Of a stretch of DNA of 64,000 nucleotides, positions 40,326 to 49,510 are shown one piece after another. The DNA is from Nocardia brevicatena NBRC 12119 (GTDB taxonomy: Bacteria; Actinomycetota; Actinomycetes; Mycobacteriales; Mycobacteriaceae): contig NZ_BAFU01000070.1 of NCBI RefSeq assembly GCF_000308495.1, forward strand, positions 186,001 to 250,000. Reading direction: 5' to 3'. Numbering within the stretch: the first letter of the stretch is position 1; every line of letters begins with the position of its first letter. The notes beneath the pieces are model-generated. The model did not search any database, was not told where the DNA came from, and saw only the letters and a program-made list of their open reading frames with translations. A program made the translations under genes and the position numbers.

Positions 40326-41498
40326 TCACAATCCGAGGATCGTGGAGGCGATGATGGTGCGCTGCACCTCGCTCGAACCTCCGTAAATGGTTGTCTTGCG
40401 GTAGTTGAGGTAGGCGGGGCCGCTGCGCTGCGCCCATTCGGGCGAGGCGATATCCCCGGCACCGACCGGAAGGGCATCCGGACCGGCGATATCCAGCAGC
40501 AGTTCGGTTGCGGCCTGCTGGAGTTCCGAGCCTCGCAGCTTCAGTACCGACGAGGCGGGGTTCGGTTTCCCGTCGGCGGAATTCGACACGACCCGCAACT
40601 GGGTGAGCTCCAGGGCGAGCAGTTCGTTCTCCAGCTCGGCCACCCGGGCGGCGAACAGCGGATCCTCGAGCAGGGTGCCCGAACCCGATGTGGTGGCCGC
40701 GGCGTACTCCTTGGCCACGCCCAGCTTCACCTTGGTGCGTCCGACGCCGGTAATTCCGGTGCGCTCGTTGCCGAGCAGGAACTTGGCATAGGTCCAGCCC
40801 CTGTTCTCCTCGCCGACCAGCTGATCGGCGGGCACTCGGACATTCTCGAAGAAGACCTCGTTCACCTCGTAGCCGCCGTCGATGAGCTTGATCGGGCGGA
40901 TGGTGACACCGGGCGATTTCACATCGAACAGCAGGAAGGAGATACCCGCCTGCTTCTTCGGAGCGTTCGGGTCGGTGCGGACCAGGCAGAAGATCCAGTC
41001 GGCGTTCTGGGCCAGAGTGGTCCAGATCTTCTGGCCGTTGACGATATAGGAATCGCCGTCGCGGACCGCGGTGGTGCGCAGGGAGGCCAGGTCGGAGCCG
41101 GCGTCGGGCTCGGAGAAGCCCTGGCACCACCAGATGTCCAGGGCGGCGGTCGGCGGAAGGAACCGCTTCTTGAGTTCCTCCGAGCCGAAGTGGGCGATCA
41201 CCGGGCCGACCATCTGGGCGTTGAATGTCAGCGGCTCGGGCACGCAGGCCAGCTGCATCTCGTCCTGCCAGATATGGCGCTGCATCGGAGTCCAGTCCTT
41301 GCCGCCCCACTCCACCGGCCAGTTGGGTACGGCCAGACCATGGTCGTTGAGAATCTTGTGCGATGTGACGATGTCCTCGCGCGACAGCTCCAGGCCGTAT
41401 TTGACGCGCTCACGAATCTCGGCGGGAATCTCGGTGCGGTAGAACCGTCGCAGTTCGTCCCGGAACGCGACGTCGTCGGGGGAAAGGGCTAGTTTCAT
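40326..41498 (-). CDS. Acyl-CoA dehydrogenase (FadE), larger subunit type
   Basis: 390-aa acyl-CoA dehydrogenase. QGFSEPDAGSDLASLRT and NGQKIWTTLAQNADW are the FAD and substrate segments of the beta domain. The C-terminus YGGSSEVQRTIIASTILGL is typical. Start chosen at ATG 41498 (MKLALS) because GGGAG lies 6 bases upstream; the in-frame ATG six bases earlier is too close to it. Likely forms a heteromeric enzyme with the downstream FadE for alpha,beta-desaturation of a bulky acyl-CoA. No other steroid genes adjoin it, so the substrate stays open. Confidence 0.9.
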   Translation of the reverse strand: MKLALSPDDVAFRDELRRFYRTEIPAEIRERVKYGLELSREDIVTSHKILNDHGLAVPNWPVEWGGKDWTPMQRHIWQDEMQLACVPEPLTFNAQMVGPVIAHFGSEELKKRFLPPTAALDIWWCQGFSEPDAGSDLASLRTTAVRDGDSYIVNGQKIWTTLAQNADWIFCLVRTDPNAPKKQAGISFLLFDVKSPGVTIRPIKLIDGGYEVNEVFFENVRVPADQLVGEENRGWTYAKFLLGNERTGITGVGRTKVKLGVAKEYAAATTSGSGTLLEDPLFAARVAELENELLALELTQLRVVSNSADGKPNPASSVLKLRGSELQQAATELLLDIAGPDALPVGAGDIASPEWAQRSGPAYLNYRKTTIYGGSSEVQRTIIASTILGL

Positions 41499-41560
41499 AC
41501 GCATCTCCCTGCGTGTCTCGAATATCCCGCCTTAAACCTACCCTTCGGTAATCATGCGCT

Positions 41561-41590
41561 GTCGAGTGGATCACAGTCGAGTAGGTCACA
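41561..41590 (+). repeat. Two tandem 15-bp repeats in divergent promoter
   Basis: GTCGAGTGGATCACA (41561-41575) followed immediately by GTCGAGTAGGTCACA (41576-41590), 13 of 15 identical. The repeats lie 63-92 bases before fadE and about 150 before the secreted-protein gene. Read on the minus strand each begins TGTGA. A likely regulator-binding array. Confidence 0.6.
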
Positions 41591-41738
41591 TATCGCCCCC
41601 GACCGCCCAAACCGGGCGGTGACCGGCGCCGGGCAGCGACCACTGGTACCTTGCAGCGTGGGCGGAGACGCTCACGATTGCGTCGGACCGGATGTGCGAT
41701 CGAGCGTCACCGCGACGGTTCGGATGAGGGAGTAGGCA

Positions 41739-42503
41739 GTGCACAACAGAACCATCGTGCGTATCGCCGCGACCGCGGCCGCCCTGGGCATCGGCGCGGG
41801 CCTCGGACCCACGGCACCGGCGGCGGCCGAACCCACCCGGCCGGACACCACCGCGTCCGCCCCGGCGAAGACGGCGCTCCTCACCCTCGCCGACCGAACC
41901 GCCGACAACCCGAAGGCCCGGGACGGCGTCGACGCGCTGCGCAAGTACACCCAACTCCTCGATATCGCCGAACTGCGCAACGTCAACAGCCTGTTCACCC
42001 CGTTCTCCTACCCCGCGGTAACCTTCGGCTGCGGCAGCAACGGCCTGATCACCACCACCTTCGCCTCGGCCACCGCCAACGGCCCCAGTACCACCTTCGG
42101 TCGCAACAGCGCACCGGGCACGCTGACCTTCCACGCCACCCCGTCGCATGCGGGTATCCCACAGAACACCGGCCTCACGATCGCCTGGATCAATATCAAC
42201 AACGGCGCCGCCGGTCTCACCACCCTCGACGACCGAAACGCATCCGGGCTGCCGTCGCTGTCCAAGACGGTGCCGACCGGATACGGCACGGTCCTGGCAT
42301 CGATATGGGGTCCGGTCGACTATCCGGGCGCGCTCTGCATGGTGACGCCGACCGTCGGCGTGTTCGGTGTGCCACCCGTCCCCGCCGCGACTCCGACGCC
42401 CGCACCCACGCCCGGGACTCCGACATCCGCACCGAGCCCTACACCCGGACCGGACCCGGCACCGGCACCCGGACCGACACCGGCGGAGACCGCACCCGAG
42501 TAA
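41739..42503 (+). CDS. Secreted protein with Pro-rich C-terminus
   Basis: 254 aa from GTG 41739. A Sec signal peptide (RIAATAAALGIGAGLGPTAPAAAEP, cleavage near AAA-EP, residue 30) precedes a globular beta-rich domain (about 60-210) with two cysteines (FGCGSNG and ALCMVT) that could form a disulfide. The last 45 residues are P/T/A repeats. It resembles small exported proteins of unknown role common in Nocardia. Divergent from the fadE pair across the tandem-repeat region. Confidence 0.75.
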   Translation: MHNRTIVRIAATAAALGIGAGLGPTAPAAAEPTRPDTTASAPAKTALLTLADRTADNPKARDGVDALRKYTQLLDIAELRNVNSLFTPFSYPAVTFGCGSNGLITTTFASATANGPSTTFGRNSAPGTLTFHATPSHAGIPQNTGLTIAWININNGAAGLTTLDDRNASGLPSLSKTVPTGYGTVLASIWGPVDYPGALCMVTPTVGVFGVPPVPAATPTPAPTPGTPTSAPSPTPGPDPAPAPGPTPAETAPE

Positions 42504-42542
42504 CACCGGCGCAGGCCCGGAACGCCGGGCCGGGCGCGCCGG

Positions 42543-43481
42543 TCAGCGATCGGCGTAGGCCGCGGTGCGTCGGCCCGCGGTGATCACGGTGCGCAGAGCG
42601 GCGGTGAACCCGTCGGCGGTGACCGCCTCGATATCGACATGTTTGCCGGTGCGCACCGTATAGCGCCCGTCACCGGTCACGTCGATCCAACACAGCACCC
42701 CGAAAGGCCGGGGACGCCCGTCCCGGTGCACCGAAACCACGATTTGGCCCAGACCGTCGCGGCGCCGGACCAGCAGCCTGCGGATACGAGTGGACATGGT
42801 GGGGCCCTCCACCGGAACCGTCACCAGGTCGCGGCCGTCCTCGACCACCCGGTCGAGTGGTGCGCCGAGCCTCGGACCGCCACCCGCGGCCACCGGCGGC
42901 AGCGCCCGGACGACGCGGGCGGCGAGCGAGCCGACACCGCCGACGGAGATCCGCAGCCGCGCCCCGCGGTCGGGAGCCGCCCCCGGCTCTTGGACGACGA
43001 CCACCGCGATATTCCCGGCCACGGCGCCGAGCACCCGTATCGGCTCCTCCGACGGAAGAGGACGGTTGTGCTCCACTACCGCGCCGGAACGCCCCGACCC
43101 GATCACCGGGCCGGACTGCCCACGAGCCCCGCCGAGCCGACCGGCGACCTCGGTCCGTACTGCTCCGCTCTCGTCACCGGAGAGTCGCGTCCCGCCGTAC
43201 CCGGACGCGCCGCGGGAAGAGACCATATCGCTCGGCCCGCCCGCACCACCCCCTTGCCCGAATACCTCGATACTCAGGTCGGGGCGGCCGAGTATCCGCA
43301 GCGCCGCCTCCAGGTCGGCATCGAGCGTGCGATCGCACCACGCGTTCAGCTCGGCCAGCTGCGCGGCACGTTCGACGCTGTCGCGAGCGGACAGGCGAAC
43401 CGCGAGCGGATAGGGTATGCGGTCACCGTCGGTACGTGCCCAGACCAGCGCGAACTGGTCCGGGGTGAGTATCCAACTCAC
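42543..43481 (-). CDS. EspG-type type VII secretion chaperone
   Basis: 312-aa protein of the EspG family, which binds PE/PPE-like substrates in the cytosol and delivers them to ESX machines. The start VSWILTPDQFALVWARTDGDRIPYPL is typical (LT-x-D-x-F-x-x-x-W). The C-terminus runs from GPTMSTRIRRLLVRRRDGLGQI to an Arg-containing TAALRTVITAGRR helix. GTG at 43481 overlaps the PPE-like stop as GTGA. A Gly/Ser-rich insertion (about 80-130) is unlike mycobacterial EspG. Pairing with the PPE-like gene defines its likely client. Confidence 0.8.
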   Translation of the reverse strand: MSWILTPDQFALVWARTDGDRIPYPLAVRLSARDSVERAAQLAELNAWCDRTLDADLEAALRILGRPDLSIEVFGQGGGAGGPSDMVSSRGASGYGGTRLSGDESGAVRTEVAGRLGGARGQSGPVIGSGRSGAVVEHNRPLPSEEPIRVLGAVAGNIAVVVVQEPGAAPDRGARLRISVGGVGSLAARVVRALPPVAAGGGPRLGAPLDRVVEDGRDLVTVPVEGPTMSTRIRRLLVRRRDGLGQIVVSVHRDGRPRPFGVLCWIDVTGDGRYTVRTGKHVDIEAVTADGFTAALRTVITAGRRTAAYADR

Positions 43482-44758
43482 TCGGGCTCGGCCCACTCGC
43501 CCAGGACGGGCGGCGTGGTCGGGTCCATGGCGCCGATGAGTTCCCCGGCCTCCTCGCCCGGCTCCAGGAAGAACAATTCCTCGTCGGGGAAGTGCAGCTG
43601 CTCGTCGTCCTCGACGCGTTGGGTACGCGTCGGAGGCGTGGCGGTACCGGCCACACCCGTTCCCGATCGCACCGTATCGGAGGCGAGCGCGCCTCCCATG
43701 AGGCCGCCGACCGCCCCCGCGCCCATACCCGTGACCGTCTCGCTTCCCGAACCATCGCGGGGCTCTTCGCGTTTGCGCTGATCCGGGGAAGCCGACGCCG
43801 CGACGGCGGCGGGCAGGCCGGGCATCACTGTCGCCGGGGCCGCGGCGGAAACCTGGTGTGCCGTCGGGCCGGTCGCCGTCGGCGCCGGCTGCGCGCTCGG
43901 CGTACCGGGTGCGGGAAGGGGTTCGGCGGCGGCAGTGGCGGTCGTCGGAACCTGCTCGGGGACGGTGATACCGGCCACTCCGGCGACGGATGCCGCGAGA
44001 ACCGCGGGGGACTCACCCACCGCGGCCGCGACGGCCGGTGCCTCGACATCGCCGACGCCGGCCACCGGGCTCGGGAGCGAGGCCGCACCGGGCCGGGCGG
44101 GGGTCTGTCCCGTCGGTGTTTCCGGAGACCCACCCCGCTCGGCCTGCGCCGGAGCCGAGACCGGTGCGCTCGCGGCTTCCGTCCCGATATCGGGCAGTTC
44201 GGGGAAGGCCGGCACCGCGGAGCCGGTTGGAATGAACGCGCCCGCGTACACCGTCTCCATTACACGCACCGCGTCCTGGCGAGCATCCTCCGCTCCGCGC
44301 TGCACGGCGATATTGTCGATCGCCGCCGCCGGGCTCAGCAGTGCGGCGGCGAGATCTGTTTCGGCACCGGATGGTTCGGCGATACCCGCGCGCAGCGTTT
44401 CGGCGGCATCGCCGGCCCGTCCCAGCCGCTGCCCGACCGCCGCCAGGACATCGGCCAGATCCCGACCGGCCTGCTCGAAATCACGGACCGCCGCGGCGGC
44501 CTGCCGGGCCGCTCCGCCGCGCCAGCCGTCGGCGATGGCGGCGCGAATCTCCGTATGCGCCGCGGCGACCGCATCCGACAGGCCGATCGCCGCGCCCTGC
44601 CATGCCTGGCTGCCGGTCTGCAGTACCACCGGGTTCAGCAGCGACACACCGGCGTGGATCTCCTGATGGGTGAGATTGTCGAAGACCTCCACCGTCGGCG
44701 CGTACTCGGGATCGAGCCGATGGGCGCCGCGGTGGGTGGAGCGTGGCAGCTCACGCAC
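43478..44758 (-). CDS. PPE-like/WXG-type secreted substrate
   Basis: 426 aa. The N-terminal 130 residues are a helical hairpin with a GWRGGAA turn (W-x-G) between HQEIHAGVSLLNPVVLQTGSQ and AVRDFEQAGRDLADVL, the layout of PPE/WXG100 substrates. A Pro/Ala/Thr-rich tail (about 190-370) follows and the C-terminus is acidic (DDEQLHFPDEELFFLEPGEE). GTG at 44758 overlaps the preceding gene by eight bases. Very likely exported by an ESX system with help from the adjacent EspG. Confidence 0.75.
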   Translation of the reverse strand: MRELPRSTHRGAHRLDPEYAPTVEVFDNLTHQEIHAGVSLLNPVVLQTGSQAWQGAAIGLSDAVAAAHTEIRAAIADGWRGGAARQAAAAVRDFEQAGRDLADVLAAVGQRLGRAGDAAETLRAGIAEPSGAETDLAAALLSPAAAIDNIAVQRGAEDARQDAVRVMETVYAGAFIPTGSAVPAFPELPDIGTEAASAPVSAPAQAERGGSPETPTGQTPARPGAASLPSPVAGVGDVEAPAVAAAVGESPAVLAASVAGVAGITVPEQVPTTATAAAEPLPAPGTPSAQPAPTATGPTAHQVSAAAPATVMPGLPAAVAASASPDQRKREEPRDGSGSETVTGMGAGAVGGLMGGALASDTVRSGTGVAGTATPPTRTQRVEDDEQLHFPDEELFFLEPGEEAGELIGAMDPTTPPVLGEWAEPE

Positions 44759-45155
44759 GGGAACCTCCCACCGACACGGCACCGTCGACGGACTCTCCCG
44801 TCCGGCCCAGCAGACCCGCCATATCGCCGTCGATCTCGTGGTAGGCCGCCGCCGCGTCCCGGAAGATCCCGGCGAGTCGGCGTGCGGTATCGGAATACCG
44901 GCGCAGCGCGTCGATCGCGCCGGTCGCCTTGTCCTCGAAGCCTCGGCGTAGGGCCGCACCCGAGTCGAAACCGCCGAAGCCCGGGAGAGACAGGGCGGCG
45001 GTGAGTGTTTCGATCTGCGCGTCCACCTGGTCGGCCAGCTGCTCGTAACGCTGCGCGCAGCGTTCGTGGGCGCCCTCGGCGACCAACACCCCATCGATCC
45101 ACAACCGTCCGTCTTCGACGGCCGAGTCGAGCACGGCGATACTGTTCGACTGCAC
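44751..45155 (-). CDS. EspC-like / WXG100-related small secreted protein
   Basis: 134 aa, almost entirely helical. The first half (AVEDGRLWIDGVLVAEGAHERCAQRYEQLADQVDAQIETL) and second half (RRYSDTARRLAGIFRDAAAAYHEID) form a helical hairpin. The C-terminal Y-x-x-x-D/E-like YHEID resembles the ESX export signal. Probably the small partner of the PPE-like protein in a heterodimer, as in other EspC/PPE pairs. First gene of the three-gene minus-strand cassette. Confidence 0.65.
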   Translation of the reverse strand: MQSNSIAVLDSAVEDGRLWIDGVLVAEGAHERCAQRYEQLADQVDAQIETLTAALSLPGFGGFDSGAALRRGFEDKATGAIDALRRYSDTARRLAGIFRDAAAAYHEIDGDMAGLLGRTGESVDGAVSVGGSRA

Positions 45156-45189
45156 CCCGTCCCCCTTCCTGATCCGCTGTACGCGACAG

Positions 45190-45924
45190 CTATCGGTGGC
45201 TGTGCCCCGCCGACGCCACGACCACTTCCCGCATCCATCGCACGATATCGGCGCCGACTCGCGCGTGTACCGGTTCGTGCAGCAGATCGTGCCCGGCGTC
45301 GGAATACACTCGTAAATCTACCGATTCGTGGCGGCTCGTCCAGACTCGCACGGCGTCCATCGGGGCGCGACGATCGTCGACACCGTGTACCACCAATACC
45401 GGAAACCGTTCCGGCAGCGGTGTTCCCGGCGCGCCCGGCACCCCACCGCCCAGCGCCCGCCGCGGGGTACCGCATAGCACCAGGCCGGCCAATATGTTCG
45501 CGTCCAGGGCCGGGACCAGCGGATAGCCCGCGGAGACCGTACCGTCCATCGAATGCTCCGCGTCGGCCGGCGGCGGCACCGCCGCGCCCAACATGCCCAG
45601 AGCGGTGACCGCTCCGAGCGAATGCCCCATAAGAGTCAACGGCATGGTCGGATGGTCTCGGCGCACCAGCTCGACCAGGCGCACCGCGTCGGCCACGAGC
45701 TCACGCAATGTGCCCGGCCGCTCCGGATCCCCCTCGCTGAGCCCGTGCCCGGCCGTGTCCAACGCCCACATCCGGAATCCGGCACCGTTCACCTGCCGGG
45801 CGAAACGGTGGTAGTGCCCGCTGTGCTGGCCTGTCCCCGGCAGCAGCACCAGACCCGCCGGCGCCTCATCGACAGGCCACGCGCGATAGTGCAACTGCCC
45901 GCGGGCACCTTCGAAAAAGCTCAT
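45190..45924 (-). CDS. Alpha/beta hydrolase (monoacylglycerol lipase type)
   Basis: 244-aa serine hydrolase. LLPGTGQHSGHYHRFARQVN holds the oxyanion region, the nucleophile elbow is GHSLG (about residues 98-102), the acid is in HGVDDRRAP and the His in DAGHDLLHEP. The GHGLSEG segment is typical of monoacylglycerol lipases. ATG at 45924 begins MSFFEG, the normal N-terminus. It lies 34 bases before the EspC-like gene on the same strand but is probably unrelated to secretion. Confidence 0.88.
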   Translation of the reverse strand: MSFFEGARGQLHYRAWPVDEAPAGLVLLPGTGQHSGHYHRFARQVNGAGFRMWALDTAGHGLSEGDPERPGTLRELVADAVRLVELVRRDHPTMPLTLMGHSLGAVTALGMLGAAVPPPADAEHSMDGTVSAGYPLVPALDANILAGLVLCGTPRRALGGGVPGAPGTPLPERFPVLVVHGVDDRRAPMDAVRVWTSRHESVDLRVYSDAGHDLLHEPVHARVGADIVRWMREVVVASAGHSHR

Positions 45925-45985
45925 GTCACGATTGTGGCAAAGAGGCGACGCACGGTGGTGGGACACGATTTTCGCCGCGAGCGTA

Positions 45986-46648
45986 CTAGAGTTCGCCGCC
46001 CGGCTCGGGCGTCATCGGCTCTCGGGAGCCGAGCAGTTCCGTCACTTCGCTGTCGTCGAGCTGGTGGAAGTCGAGGTAGGCGCCCCCGACCCCGCCGAGC
46101 GACGCCGGTACCAGCGGACACACCAGCTCGTCGGCTTCGGCCGCCACCCGGCGCATCGCCTCGGGCGAGGCCACCGGTACCGCCACCACGACCCGGCTCG
46201 GGCGCTGGGAGCGCGCCACCCGACAGGCCACCAGGACCGTCGCCCCGGTCGCCATGCCGTCGTCGACGATCACGACGGTGCGCCCGGCCATCGGTATCGG
46301 GGCGGCGCCTTCGCGCCAGACCGAACGGCGGCGACGCAGCTCGGCGCGTTCGGTCTCCTCTATCTCGTCCAGTTCCCGCGGCTCGAGCCCGGTCTGTCGC
46401 AGTACCTCCCGGTTGACCACGCGGGCGTCGTCTTCTCCGATCGCGCCCGCCGCCAGCTCCGGCTGCCAGGGCACACCGAGCTTGCGGACCAGCAGAATGT
46501 CCAGGTCTCCGCCGATCACCTCGCGGACCGCGGCGGCGACCGGGACGCCGCCGCGCGGCAGCCCGAGCACCAGCGGGTTCGCCGCGCGCAGGTGCGTCAG
46601 GTGGTTGCCCAGCGCCTGTCCGGCGGAGGTGCGATCGGCGTAGGTCAT
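45986..46648 (-). CDS. Phosphoribosyltransferase-fold protein
   Basis: 220-aa type I phosphoribosyltransferase. The PRPP-binding loop VVIVDDGMATGAT is intact, and LGLPRGGVPVAAAVRE near the N-terminus is the flexible-loop/PPi region. In actinobacteria this subfamily is mostly uncharacterised and is often near dienelactone-hydrolase or nucleotide genes. It starts at ATG 46648, or the GTG immediately before it. It is 8 bases downstream of the nitrilase-like gene, so likely in one operon. The base substrate is unknown. Confidence 0.85.
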   Translation of the reverse strand: MTYADRTSAGQALGNHLTHLRAANPLVLGLPRGGVPVAAAVREVIGGDLDILLVRKLGVPWQPELAAGAIGEDDARVVNREVLRQTGLEPRELDEIEETERAELRRRRSVWREGAAPIPMAGRTVVIVDDGMATGATVLVACRVARSQRPSRVVVAVPVASPEAMRRVAAEADELVCPLVPASLGGVGGAYLDFHQLDDSEVTELLGSREPMTPEPGGEL

Positions 46649-46659
46649 CACCTGGAACG

Positions 46660-47505
46660 CTACTCCGCCGCGATGGTGTAGCGCCGCAGGGCGAGGCTCG
46701 GATTGACGGCCCGCACCCGTGCCAGTCGGTCGATGTCTATTCCGGCGTGTACCACCCCCGGCTCGTCGGCCAGTTCACCCAATACCGCCCCGGTGGGATC
46801 GATGATCATCGACGCACCCGCCCCGCGGGGCGCGCACTGGTCCGCCGCCGCCACATAGACGGTGTTCTCGATGGCGCGGGCACGCAGCAGCGTCGTCCAC
46901 TGGTCGACCTTGCCCGGTCCGGGGATCCACTGCGCAGGCAGCAGCAGCACCTGCGCCCCCGCTGCGGCAAGGCGCCGGAACCCCTCCGGAAAGCGCAGGT
47001 CGAAGCAGGTCTGCAGGCCGAACCTCACGCCGTCGACGGTGAAGGTGGCGGGCTCGGCGAGCGGACCGGGACGCACGATCTCGGATTCCCGCTGCCCGAA
47101 TGCGTCGTAGAGATGCACCTTGCGGTAGGAGGCGATGAGCGTTCCGTCCGGGGCGAGCGCCACCAGCGTGTTGTGGATCCGGCCGTCGTCCGGTTCTGTG
47201 GTCTCGACCACCCCGGCGACCAGGTACACCCCCGTCCGCGCGGCCAGTTCGGCGAGGCCGGTGACGAACGGACCGGTGAGCGGCTCCGCCGCGGCGACCG
47301 CCCGCCGATCCAGCCGGGCGACCGCGAACATCGAATACTCCGGCGCGACCACCACCCGAGCGCCGTGGGCCGCCGCCGTCCGCACATGATCGGCGAGCAC
47401 CGCGAGGTTGGCCGACCGGTCGGTATACGGTGCGAATTGCACCACGGCGATATCGGTCCGGGCGGCTTCCGACGGCGGCGCGGTGGTCGTGGTATCGGCT
47501 TCCAT
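46660..47505 (-). CDS. Carbon-nitrogen hydrolase (omega-amidase/Nit type)
   Basis: 281-aa nitrilase-superfamily amidase with the complete Glu-Lys-Cys triad: Glu in APEYSMF, Lys in SYRKVHLYD and Cys in LQTCFDLRFPE. The size and FGQRESEIVRPG motif fit the Nit/omega-amidase branch, which hydrolyses deaminated glutathione-like or alpha-keto amide compounds. ATG at 47505, or GTG at 47514. Divergent from the DEAD-box helicase with a 62-base gap. Confidence 0.88.
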   Translation of the reverse strand: MEADTTTTAPPSEAARTDIAVVQFAPYTDRSANLAVLADHVRTAAAHGARVVVAPEYSMFAVARLDRRAVAAAEPLTGPFVTGLAELAARTGVYLVAGVVETTEPDDGRIHNTLVALAPDGTLIASYRKVHLYDAFGQRESEIVRPGPLAEPATFTVDGVRFGLQTCFDLRFPEGFRRLAAAGAQVLLLPAQWIPGPGKVDQWTTLLRARAIENTVYVAAADQCAPRGAGASMIIDPTGAVLGELADEPGVVHAGIDIDRLARVRAVNPSLALRRYTIAAE

Positions 47506-47567
47506 GGTGCTCACCGTATTGGCCCGGTGGCCGGTACTACCAGGACCAGGCAGTAAACTACTGGTCA

Positions 47568-49364
47568 ATGAGCACCAATCAGGACGCCGGCGTAACCAAC
47601 GACATGGTTCGCGACACCACCGAACTTGACGCCGCCGGCCCGTCCTTCGCCGACCTCGGCATCGATGACCGAATCCTCGCGGCCATCGCCGATGTCGGTT
47701 ACGAATCCCCGTCGCCCATCCAGGCGGCCACCATCCCGCCACTGCTGGATGGCGCCGATGTGGTCGGTCTGGCACAGACCGGTACCGGTAAGACCGCTGC
47801 CTTCGCCATCCCCATTCTGATGGGTCTGCTGCGGGGGCGCCCCACCGGCAAACAGCCCACCGCGCTGGTGCTCGCCCCTACCCGCGAGCTGGCCATCCAG
47901 GTCGCCGAGGCGTTCGGCCGCTACGCCACGCATATGCCGGAGGTGCACGTCCTGCCCATCTACGGCGGGCAGGGCTACGGGGTGCAGCTGTCCGGCCTGC
48001 GGCGCGGCGCGCAGGTGGTGGTGGGCACCCCGGGCCGGGTGATCGACCACCTGGAGAAGGGCACCCTGGATTTGACCCGGTTGCGGTACCTGGTGCTCGA
48101 CGAGGCCGACGAGATGCTGAAGATGGGGTTCCAGGAGGATGTGGAGCGCATCCTCGCCGACACCCCCGACGACAAGCAGGTCGCGCTGTTCTCCGCGACC
48201 ATGCCCACGGCCATCCGCAAGATCGCCGAGCAGTATCTGCACGAGCCGGTGGAGGTCACGGTCGAGGCGCGGACCACCACCAACACCAATATCACCCAGC
48301 GCTGGGTGCAGGTCTCCCATCAGCGCAAACTCGACGCGCTCACCCGAATTCTCGAGGTGGAGCCGTTCGAGGCCATGATCATCTTCGTGCGCACCAAACA
48401 GGCCACCGAGGAGTTGGCCGAGAAGCTGCGCGCCCGCGGTTTCTCCGCGGCGGCGATCAATGGCGATATCGTGCAGGCGCAGCGGGAACGCACTATCGGG
48501 CAGCTCAAGGCGGGCGCCCTCGACATTCTGGTCGCCACCGATGTCGCCGCCCGCGGTCTGGATGTCGATCGCATCTCGCATGTGGTCAACTACGACATCC
48601 CGCACGACACCGAGTCGTATGTGCACCGGATCGGGCGCACCGGCCGGGCGGGACGCAGCGGCCAGGCCCTGCTGTTCGTGGCGCCCCGGGAACGGCATCT
48701 GCTCAAGTCCATCGAACGCGCCACCCGGCATCCGCTGACCGAGATGCAGCTGCCCAGCGTGGACGATGTGAACGCGCAGCGGGTCGCCAAATTCGGCGAC
48801 GCCATCACCGAGAACCTCAGCTCCGACAACCTGGCCCTGTTCCGCGGCCTGATCGAAGACTACGAACGCGAGCACAACATCCCGCTGGCGGATATCGCCG
48901 CGGCGCTGGCGGTGAGCGCGCAGGACGGCGACGACTTCTTCCTGGAGCCCGAACCGGAACCGGTGGAACGCCCGCGCCGTGAACGAGCGCCGCGCGCCTT
49001 CGACGGCGAGCGACGCAGCGCGGCCGGTCGGCATCGGGTGACCGGCACCGAACTGGCCACCTATCGGATCAATGTCGGCAAACGGCATCGGGTGGTGCCC
49101 GGCGCGATCGTCGGCGCCATCGCCAACGAGGGCGGTCTGCGGCGCAGCGATTTCGGGCATATCAGCATCCGTCCCGACCACAGTCTGGTGGAACTGCCCG
49201 CCCAACTGCCGGAGGAGACCCTGGAGGCGCTTCGCGGAACCCGGATCAGCGGTGTGTTGATCCAACTACAGCCGGACCCCGGCCCGCCCGTGCACCGTGG
49301 ACTCGGCCGTGGGCCGCGTCGGGACGGCGGCAAACGACAGGAACGGCGTAAACCGCGTTCCTGA
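47568..49364 (+). CDS. deaD: DEAD-box ATP-dependent RNA helicase
   Basis: 598-aa CsdA/DeaD-type helicase. Q-motif (PSPIQAATIP), Walker A AQTGTGKT, PTRELA, Walker B DEAD, SAT, and motif VI HRIGRTGRAGR are all intact. The C-terminal RNA-binding domain (about 500-585: ATYRINVGKRHRVVPG through VELPAQLPEE) is the DbpA/CsdA fold. It unwinds structured RNA for ribosome assembly and cold adaptation. Start at ATG 47568. As in M. tuberculosis (deaD Rv1253 near Rv1251c, from memory), a TM0106-type nuclease/helicase gene lies next door, here inactivated. Confidence 0.93.
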   Translation: MSTNQDAGVTNDMVRDTTELDAAGPSFADLGIDDRILAAIADVGYESPSPIQAATIPPLLDGADVVGLAQTGTGKTAAFAIPILMGLLRGRPTGKQPTALVLAPTRELAIQVAEAFGRYATHMPEVHVLPIYGGQGYGVQLSGLRRGAQVVVGTPGRVIDHLEKGTLDLTRLRYLVLDEADEMLKMGFQEDVERILADTPDDKQVALFSATMPTAIRKIAEQYLHEPVEVTVEARTTTNTNITQRWVQVSHQRKLDALTRILEVEPFEAMIIFVRTKQATEELAEKLRARGFSAAAINGDIVQAQRERTIGQLKAGALDILVATDVAARGLDVDRISHVVNYDIPHDTESYVHRIGRTGRAGRSGQALLFVAPRERHLLKSIERATRHPLTEMQLPSVDDVNAQRVAKFGDAITENLSSDNLALFRGLIEDYEREHNIPLADIAAALAVSAQDGDDFFLEPEPEPVERPRRERAPRAFDGERRSAAGRHRVTGTELATYRINVGKRHRVVPGAIVGAIANEGGLRRSDFGHISIRPDHSLVELPAQLPEETLEALRGTRISGVLIQLQPDPGPPVHRGLGRGPRRDGGKRQERRKPRS

Positions 49365-49510
49365 GCCGTTTCCCCGCGCACGCTTCCCTCGCCCGGCCGT
49401 GCCGGTCCGACCCGCGGCCCATAGCGTGGAGGCACTGGTTACAGTGTTGCCGTCCGGCGCGCAGGATGGTTTGCGCTGGCCGGTGTCCCGCTGGACGCAG
49501 GAGGGCACGG

